Below, piece after piece: positions 58,638-64,000 of a DNA stretch of 64,000 bases (the first letter of the stretch is position 1; each line of letters opens with the position of its first letter). Below the pieces are notes generated by a model. It was not told the DNA's origin. It ran no database searches and saw only the letters and a list, made by a program, of their open reading frames with translations. This stretch comes from Glutamicibacter mishrai (lineage in GTDB: Bacteria; Actinomycetota; Actinomycetes; Actinomycetales; Micrococcaceae). Where the stretch lies: positions 1,054,001 to 1,118,000 of the forward strand of contig NZ_CP032549.1 of assembly GCF_012221945.1 (NCBI RefSeq), given 5' to 3'. The translations under genes were made by a program, and so were the position numbers.

Positions 58638-60169
58638 GCGTTTTCCTTTACCTTGTTTTCGGCAACCGTGGCTGCCAGCGAAGAGTTCTTCCGCTTGTCA
58701 ATGGCGCTCTTGATGATTGGCCACACGGCGACAACAACGAAAAGAACCAGCAGGGTGGCCGAGATCGGCCGGGTGAAGAATCCTGTCGGATCGCCTTCAA
58801 GAACCAGCAGCGAACGACGCAGGTTGGATTCAAGCAAGCTGCCCAAGACAAAGGCCAGAACCAGTGGACCTGGTTCGAACCCGAACTTTTTCATCAGGTA
58901 ACCGATAGCTCCAAAGAGCACCACGAGCAGCACATCGAACATCGAGTTGCGGATGGTGTAGGCACCGAGCATCGTGATGAGCGCGGTAATCGGCGCCAGG
59001 ATCGCCGCACGCACACGCAGAATCCTCACGAAGACGCCGATCAGCGGAATGGACATGATCAGCAGGAGGATATTGCCGATGTACATCGAGTTCACCACGC
59101 CCCAGAACAGCTGCGGATCATTGCTGATCAGCTGTGGACCTGGCGTAATGCCCTGAATCAGCAGGGCACCGAAGATGATGGCCATGGTGGCGTTGGCGGG
59201 AATACCCAGGGTGAGCAGCGGGATGAACGAGCTGGTGGCAGCAGCGTTGTTGGCAGACTCCGGGCCGGCCACACCTTCGATGGCGCCCTTGCCGAACCGC
59301 GAAGGATCCTTGGCGGTCTTCTTCTCCATGGCATAGGAAGCCAGCGAGGCAATGGTCGCGCCGCCACCGGGAAGAATGCCCAGGAAGAATCCGAGCACGG
59401 ACCCGCGGCCAATCGCACCGGACGCTTCTTTGATGTCCTTGCGCTTGGGCCAGACATTGGACACCTTCACCGGCGCATTGGCCGCGCGATGGCGTTCCTC
59501 GAGGTTGTAGAGGATCTCGCCGACGCCGAACAGGCCCATGGCGATCGGCACGAAGTCGATCCCATCAGCCAGCGACAGGTTGCCGAAGGTGAAGCGCTCA
59601 GCGCCGGTAAAGCCGTCGCGGCCAATCGTCGCCAGGAACAATCCGACGGCTGCTGCGATGATGGCCTTGATCTTGGTGCCGCCCGAGATGGTCGCGACCA
59701 GCAGGATGCCCAGCATTGCCAAGGCCGTGTATTCCGGCGGGCCGAAGTCCAGCGCGAAGCTGGCCACCAGCGGAGCCAGGAAGGTCAACCCGATGATCGA
59801 GATGGTGGCGCCGAAGAAGGAACCGATGGCGGCAATGCCCAAAGCGGCGCCCGCCCTGCCCTGCTTGGCCATCACGTATCCGTCGAAAACGGTGACCACG
59901 GAGCTTGCCTCGCCGGGCAGCCGCAGCAGTACCGAAGTGATGGTTCCGCCGTATTGCGCGCCGTAGAAAATGCCGGCCAGCATGATGATGGCGGTGACTG
60001 GTTCCACGCCATAGGTCATCGGCAGCAAGATGGCGATGGTTGCCGCTGGCCCCAGGCCGGGCAGCACGCCGATGAGCATGCCGACCACGACGCCCAGCAG
60101 GCAGTACAGAAGGTTTGTAGGATCCAGGACGACGTTGAAGCCGTCGAGGACCGGTCCGAAGAATTCCAT
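58634..60169 (-). CDS. tctA: tripartite tricarboxylate transporter large membrane subunit
   Basis: A 511-residue TctA-family protein with about 11-12 helices. [42 protein letters not shown] (near residues 38-79) and [16 protein letters not shown] are diagnostic. It is the channel of a secondary, binding-protein-dependent transporter for carboxylates. The substrate is likely a sugar diacid, given the dehydratase and KdgD nearby; citrate is possible. It follows tctB by 21 bp. Confidence 0.92.
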   Translation of the reverse strand: MEFFGPVLDGFNVVLDPTNLLYCLLGVVVGMLIGVLPGLGPAATIAILLPMTYGVEPVTAIIMLAGIFYGAQYGGTITSVLLRLPGEASSVVTVFDGYVMAKQGRAGAALGIAAIGSFFGATISIIGLTFLAPLVASFALDFGPPEYTALAMLGILLVATISGGTKIKAIIAAAVGLFLATIGRDGFTGAERFTFGNLSLADGIDFVPIAMGLFGVGEILYNLEERHRAANAPVKVSNVWPKRKDIKEASGAIGRGSVLGFFLGILPGGGATIASLASYAMEKKTAKDPSRFGKGAIEGVAGPESANNAAATSSFIPLLTLGIPANATMAIIFGALLIQGITPGPQLISNDPQLFWGVVNSMYIGNILLLIMSIPLIGVFVRILRVRAAILAPITALITMLGAYTIRNSMFDVLLVVLFGAIGYLMKKFGFEPGPLVLAFVLGSLLESNLRRSLLVLEGDPTGFFTRPISATLLVLFVVVAVWPIIKSAIDKRKNSSLAATVAENKVKENA

Positions 60170-60190
60170 GCGAATAAGCCTTTACGTGCT

Positions 60191-60772
60191 TTAGAAAAGT
60201 CGAGGGATCGTGGTGCCCAAGGCTGCGATGAAAATTGCGTAGAAGGCGAGAACGATCAAGATCGAATAGATCGTGGCCGACCTCCAGCGCTCACCGCCCA
60301 GCCAGCGCATCCACACGAAGCACAGCAGTAGCGATGGGATTTCGAAGCCGATGACCGGCATGAGGACCACCATCAGGATCAGCGTGCCGAACCCGATCGC
60401 GGCGTACCAGCTCAGGGCACTGAACTTCTCCCCGTCCTTGCCGCCGCGGCGGCCGACAATCACCTGCGCGATGGCCATCACGGAAGCAATGAGCGAAATA
60501 ATAAAAGGCCACATGCCCGCGGCCGGCTCGGATGGAGTCCCCAATCCGAGCCCGGCCGAGAGCACCATGCCGGCGATGCCCGAGCCCAGGACCACCAAGG
60601 AGGAGAGCAGATTGGCAATCGGGCCAGCGGGTTCCGCGGCCTCGGCTTCCCACTGCGCGGCCAGCTCTTCAGGGGTTAGCGCTTCTTCAATGTCAGGCGC
60701 CTGCGCCACCTGGGTTTCCTCAACGCTGGCTTCAGCAGCATGCCGCGCGCGTTTCTCGTCCATAAGTTTCAT
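60191..60772 (-). CDS. tctB: tripartite tricarboxylate transporter small membrane subunit
   Basis: A 193-residue TctB-family protein with four helices after an Ala/Glu-rich polar N-terminus of about 50 residues that is longer than in typical TctB. GTPSEPAAGMWPFIISLIASV (near 88-108) is conserved. It follows tctC by 42 bp. Confidence 0.85.
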   Translation of the reverse strand: MKLMDEKRARHAAEASVEETQVAQAPDIEEALTPEELAAQWEAEAAEPAGPIANLLSSLVVLGSGIAGMVLSAGLGLGTPSEPAAGMWPFIISLIASVMAIAQVIVGRRGGKDGEKFSALSWYAAIGFGTLILMVVLMPVIGFEIPSLLLCFVWMRWLGGERWRSATIYSILIVLAFYAIFIAALGTTIPRLF

Positions 60773-60814
60773 CCTGGGATTCTCGCTTTCGCGTCTCGAT
60801 GCGGGCTCGGTTGG

Positions 60815-61816
60815 CTACTTGCCAGCGAGCGAGATCCCGTGCTCGTCGGTGAGTTCCTTGTAGGTCGAAGCCAGTTCCTTCCATTCGGAAACCACTTCTT
60901 CGCCGCTGATCTCGTGAGGAGTCAGCATGTTCTTTTCGTTGAACGACTTGTAGCTGTCGGCTGCGGTGGCGTCCTTGATCGATGCCACCAGCTTCTCCTT
61001 GGCCTCGTCGCTCAGGCCCTTGGGGGCGGCGATGGCGCGGTACTGGGAGACTGGAACTTCGTAGCCGGCTTCGATGGCAGTAGGCACATCAGGGAGGAAC
61101 TCGTTGCGCTCCTTGGAGAAGACGACAATCGGGGTCACCTTGCCGGCGTCGATCTGCGGCTTTGCTTCGCCCAACTGGATGGTGGACACCTGGACCTGGT
61201 CCCCCATGACCGCGGTCAGTGCCGGTGAGCCGGAATCGAAGGGAACCGTGGTTCCGTCAATGTCAGCCTGAGCCATCAGAAGTTCCTGGGCCAGCTGCGA
61301 ACCGGTCCCCACGCCGGTAGTGCCGAAAGACAGCTTCTTCTTGCTCTTCTTGATGTCGTCAATGCTCTTAACACCTGAGGCGGTGCTGGCAACCATGACG
61401 TAGTCATCCTGGGACAGCCCCATGAGCACATCCAGGTCATCGAGCGAGACGGTCTCGTCTTCAGAAACAGCCAGCGGCGTAATGGTGATCAGCGATGCGT
61501 TCAGCAGAACCAGGTTCTGGCCGTCCGGTTCCATGGCAGCGACTTCCTTGGTGGCCAACGCCCCATTGGCACCAGCCTTGTTTACCACTGGCATGGAAAC
61601 GCCAAGAGAATCTGCCATGCCTTCAGCGGCAGCTCGGGCAATCAGATCCGTTGATCCGCCTGGGGCCTGGCCCACGGTCATGGTCACCGGACCGGAAGGG
61701 AAGCTGCTGGATTCCTTGCTTCCTGCTCCAACGTTTCCACCGCAAGCGGTCAATGCCAGGACGGCACCAGTGGCGGTCAGCGCGAGCATCGTGCGACGAG
61801 TCATACGGTTTTTCAT
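60815..61816 (-). CDS. tctC: tripartite tricarboxylate transporter binding lipoprotein
   Basis: A 333-residue lipoprotein with an LTAC lipobox near residue 25 and the TctC/Bug fold: PSGPVTMTVGQAPGGSTDLIARAAAEGM and PVVNKAGANGALATKEVA bind the carboxylate. ATG at 61816 has AGGAG 6 nt ahead. It is the first gene of the operon, divergent from the LysR gene with a 20-bp palindrome between. Confidence 0.88.
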   Translation of the reverse strand: MKNRMTRRTMLALTATGAVLALTACGGNVGAGSKESSSFPSGPVTMTVGQAPGGSTDLIARAAAEGMADSLGVSMPVVNKAGANGALATKEVAAMEPDGQNLVLLNASLITITPLAVSEDETVSLDDLDVLMGLSQDDYVMVASTASGVKSIDDIKKSKKKLSFGTTGVGTGSQLAQELLMAQADIDGTTVPFDSGSPALTAVMGDQVQVSTIQLGEAKPQIDAGKVTPIVVFSKERNEFLPDVPTAIEAGYEVPVSQYRAIAAPKGLSDEAKEKLVASIKDATAADSYKSFNEKNMLTPHEISGEEVVSEWKELASTYKELTDEHGISLAGK

Positions 61817-61855
61817 GATGTTCTCCTGCGTCTTCGAGTGTATGTGACCCGGATC

Positions 61856-61875
61856 CTTACCTTGCGTGAGGTAAG
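61856..61875. promoter_or_regulatory. palindrome between tctC and lysR
   Basis: CTTACCT-TGCGTG-AGGTAAG, 7-bp perfect arms, 40 bp before tctC and 91 bp before lysR. It is a candidate LysR site for the divergent pair. Confidence 0.6.
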
Positions 61876-61966
61876 TCACCTTGCTGGTCCCGGATATAGC
61901 CTAGAAACTAGAAGTGATGCATGTCCAAGGCTGAATGTGCATGGAGTGATTCCCGGAAGGTATTGA

Positions 61967-62866
61967 ATGTTTACTCTGGATCAGGCCCGAAGCTTTGTTG
62001 CGGTGGCAGAAGAATTGCATTTCGGTCGCGCGGCCGAACGGCTGAACATGACGCAGCCGCCGTTGAGCCGGCAAATCCAGAAGCTTGAGCGCACGGTGGG
62101 CGTCGAATTATTGGAACGTGATAACCGCCGCGTCTCGCTTACCGCAGCAGGCCAGGCATTCTTGCAAGATGCCCGGCGCCTGGTCATTGCCGCCGAACGC
62201 GCTCCGGATAATGCGCGACGGATCGCCGCCGGACAGCTGGGAGAACTGCGCATCGGGTTCACCGCCGCTTCCGGCTTCAGCCTGCTGGGCCCGTTGCTAG
62301 GAGAGATCTCGGCCCAGATGCCGCAGGTTCATGTGGAACTCGCCGAAATGGTGACCAGTGAACAAGTCGATGCGCTGCTCGATGGCGACCTGGATTTGGG
62401 GCTGGCCCGCCCGCCGTTTGATGAATCGCTCTTCGAATCGGCGTTGCTGTTTTCCGAGGGCCTTGTGGCAGCAGTTCCGGCCAACCATCCACTGGCCCAG
62501 TCCAAGCACGAAATCACTTTTGAGGACTTGCGCGATGAACCGCTGATCATGCATTCCCCGACAAAAGCACGCTACTTTTATGATCTCGTGGTGCGCTTGA
62601 TCGATGTCGAGCACAAGAACGTGCGCCATACCGTGAGCCAGATCCTGACTATGATCGCTCTGGTGTCAGCCGGGCGAGGCATTGCTTTTGTTCCGGAGAG
62701 CGCCAAGCTCCTTGGCGTTCCCGGCGTGAGCTACCTTCGCCTGCCTGAGGTCCGCGAAGATCCTGTGCAGCTGCATGCGATCTGGAGCCGGACGTCCAAA
62801 AACCCTGCGCTGGAACGCCTGGTCAATATCGTCAGAGGCAGTCTTCACGGCAATGATGCCGACTAG
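61967..62866 (+). CDS. LysR-family transcriptional regulator
   Basis: A 299-residue LysR-type regulator: helix-turn-helix LDQARSFVAVAEELHFGRAAERLNMTQPPLSRQIQKLE (residues 4-41) and a type 2 periplasmic-binding effector domain (about 95-295). Divergent from tctCBA and upstream of kdgD, it likely activates one or both with an aldarate or related co-inducer. The ATG has GGAAGG 6 nt ahead. Confidence 0.88.
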   Translation: MFTLDQARSFVAVAEELHFGRAAERLNMTQPPLSRQIQKLERTVGVELLERDNRRVSLTAAGQAFLQDARRLVIAAERAPDNARRIAAGQLGELRIGFTAASGFSLLGPLLGEISAQMPQVHVELAEMVTSEQVDALLDGDLDLGLARPPFDESLFESALLFSEGLVAAVPANHPLAQSKHEITFEDLRDEPLIMHSPTKARYFYDLVVRLIDVEHKNVRHTVSQILTMIALVSAGRGIAFVPESAKLLGVPGVSYLRLPEVREDPVQLHAIWSRTSKNPALERLVNIVRGSLHGNDAD

Positions 62867-62920
62867 GTATCAAACAATACAAATATGGGCTTGGACAGGC
62901 ATCATCGGGTGTTCCTACGC

Positions 62921-62946
62921 TGAGAGTAATAGCTGATCAACTCTCA
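62921..62946 (+). repeat. inverted repeat between lysR and kdgD
   Basis: TGAGAGT (62921-62927) and ACTCTCA (62940-62946) flank 12 bp; CTTCTTTT follows. It could be the lysR terminator or an operator for kdgD, which starts 51 bp on. Confidence 0.45.
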
Positions 62947-62997
62947 CTTCTTTTCCGCGGTCTCCAGACGCGGGATACGAAACAAAGGACACCTTTC

Positions 62998-63936
62998 ATG
63001 GCCCAGTACACCCCTGCCGAACTTGCCAATAAGCTCAAGGACGGACTGCTCTCGTTCCCAGTCACCGCTTTCGACGCCAACCTCGAAATCGATGAGGCCG
63101 CCTACCGCAAGCACCTGGCATGGCAGTCGAGCTTCGATGTCGCGGGACTGTTTGCCGCCGGCGGCACCGGAGAAGGCTTCACCCTTACCCCGCAGGAAGC
63201 GTCCAAGGTTGTGCGCATGGCCGTTGAGGAAGCAGGCTCCAGCGTTCCAGTGCTGGCGTCGGCCGGCGGCTCCACCAAGCAGGCCATCCAGAACGCCCAA
63301 GATGCTGAGGCTGCAGGCGCCGAAGGACTCTTGCTGTTGCCTCCATACCTGACCGAATGCGATCAGGAAGGCCTGTACCAGCACGTCTCGGCCATCTGCT
63401 CTTCGACCAAGACCGGCGTCATCGTCTACAACCGCGCCAACGCCGTCTACTCTGCAGACACCGTGGCACGACTGGCTGACAACCACGAAAACTTCATCGG
63501 CTTCAAGGACGCGCTGGGCGACATCGAGCAGATCACCAAGGTCTACGCCAAGAACGGCGACCGCCTGTTCTACCTCGGCGGCCTGCCCACCGCAGAGACC
63601 TTCGCTTTGCCGCTGCTGCAGCTGGGCATGAGCACCTACTCCTCTGCCATGTACAACTTCGTCCCAGAATTCGCTCTGGACTTCTACAAGGATGTTCGTG
63701 CCCAGGACCGCGTGGCCATCAACGAGAAGCTGAACCGCTTCGTCTTGCCTTACCTGGAAATCCGCGACCGCGTGAAGGGCTACGGCGTATCCATCGTCAA
63801 GGGCGGATTGAAGGCCATCGGCCGTGACGCCGGATCGGTGCGCCCACCGCTGCAGGATCTGACCGAGGCAGACCTCGCGGATCTCTCGGCACTGATCCAG
63901 AAGGCAGGCATCGTTCCTGCTGGCGCCACACTCTAG
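62998..63936 (+). CDS. kdgD: 5-dehydro-4-deoxyglucarate dehydratase
   Basis: A 312-residue class I aldolase-fold enzyme (DapA/KdgD group) that converts 5-keto-4-deoxyglucarate to 2,5-dioxopentanoate with loss of water and CO2. The Schiff-base Lys170 lies in NFIGFKDALGDIE, the partner Tyr144 in VIVYNRANAVY, and GGTGEG (55-60) is the substrate loop. The ATG follows AAAGGA. It is the step after the galactarate/talarate dehydratase at 54500, linking the ends of this 10-kb block; the next gene begins 38 bp downstream. Confidence 0.93.
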   Translation: MAQYTPAELANKLKDGLLSFPVTAFDANLEIDEAAYRKHLAWQSSFDVAGLFAAGGTGEGFTLTPQEASKVVRMAVEEAGSSVPVLASAGGSTKQAIQNAQDAEAAGAEGLLLLPPYLTECDQEGLYQHVSAICSSTKTGVIVYNRANAVYSADTVARLADNHENFIGFKDALGDIEQITKVYAKNGDRLFYLGGLPTAETFALPLLQLGMSTYSSAMYNFVPEFALDFYKDVRAQDRVAINEKLNRFVLPYLEIRDRVKGYGVSIVKGGLKAIGRDAGSVRPPLQDLTEADLADLSALIQKAGIVPAGATL

Positions 63937-63973
63937 AACTGAACGGGCAAATTTTCGAATCGCAAGGAGCACC

Positions 63974-64000
63974 ATGACTACCAACACCGAGCAACTTACC
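63974..64000 (+). CDS. start of the next gene, truncated by the window
   Basis: Only the first nine codons are visible, beginning MTTNTEQLT, with AAGGAG 5 nt ahead of the ATG. By context it may encode 2,5-dioxovalerate (ketoglutarate semialdehyde) dehydrogenase, the enzyme after KdgD, but the sequence here is too short to show this. Confidence 0.6.

Noticed and set aside
1..64000. CRISPR array, prophage, insertion sequence or tRNA/rRNA gene
   Set aside because: No regularly spaced direct repeats, transposase or integrase motifs, terminal repeats with target duplications, or tRNA/rRNA-like sequences were seen.

Overview
This window looks like a chromosomal segment of a mesophilic actinobacterium, most likely from the Arthrobacter/Glutamicibacter branch of the Micrococcaceae. 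That placement is inferred from moderately high GC, frequent GTG starts, several probable leaderless genes, an actinobacterial-type ArsC and a flavin putrescine oxidase. No phage, insertion sequence, CRISPR array, rRNA or tRNA gene was recognised. The region is dense with nutrient-acquisition modules, each carrying its own regulator.

Layout. 1-5 kb: end of urocanate hydratase, a strange 78-residue acidic low-complexity protein, Dps, small envelope proteins, histidine ammonia-lyase (hutH) and aspartate decarboxylase (panD). 5-7 kb: unknown membrane or soluble proteins and an MpaB-type protein. 7-15.3 kb: a levan/fructose module made of a secreted GH32 levanase with a nested insertion, an ABM monooxygenase, a LacI regulator, a fructose-type ABC transporter and fructokinase. 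15.3-21.3 kb: a complete ribose operon (rbsR-A-C-B-K-D) behind a 30-bp perfect palindrome. 21.5-26 kb: a DtxR-family regulator, a secreted HNH nuclease lipoprotein and a Mn/Fe/Zn ABC transporter. 26-32.6 kb: hutG, a PTH2-family protein, a TipA-like MerR regulator, an excisionase-type HTH protein, an Lrp regulator, an MFS transporter and ArsC. 32.6-37.4 kb: a putrescine module (amine oxidase, universal stress protein, APC permease, divergent TetR). 37.4-43.8 kb: small membrane proteins, an Lrp regulator, DedA, MFS, ferredoxin reductase, Rieske ferredoxin and a BadF-type sugar kinase. 44.3-53 kb: a secreted subtilase, a DODA-type dioxygenase and a dipeptide ABC operon. 53.3-64 kb: an aldarate module with a 2-hydroxyacid dehydrogenase, a talarate/galactarate dehydratase-like enzyme, a FadR-type regulator, a GntP permease, a universal stress protein with a TctABC transporter, a LysR regulator, KdgD and the start of the next gene.

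How the genes work together. Levanase would release fructose outside the cell. FrcBCA-like proteins import it and fructokinase phosphorylates it, and similar LacI-type sites lie at the levanase promoter, the transporter promoter and the regulator start. Histidine catabolism is split across the window, and hutH and hutG are preceded by nearly the same 18-bp palindrome. Sugar diacids probably enter through GntP or TctABC, are dehydrated and then pass to KdgD. Subtilase and the dipeptide transporter form a plausible protein-scavenging pair.

Most worth a second look: the nine-amino-acid-alphabet protein at 509-745, the nested-domain levanase, the internal ribosome binding site in the TipA-like gene, the shared hut palindromes, the two universal stress proteins embedded in transporter operons, and the Rieske/reductase pair without an oxygenase.
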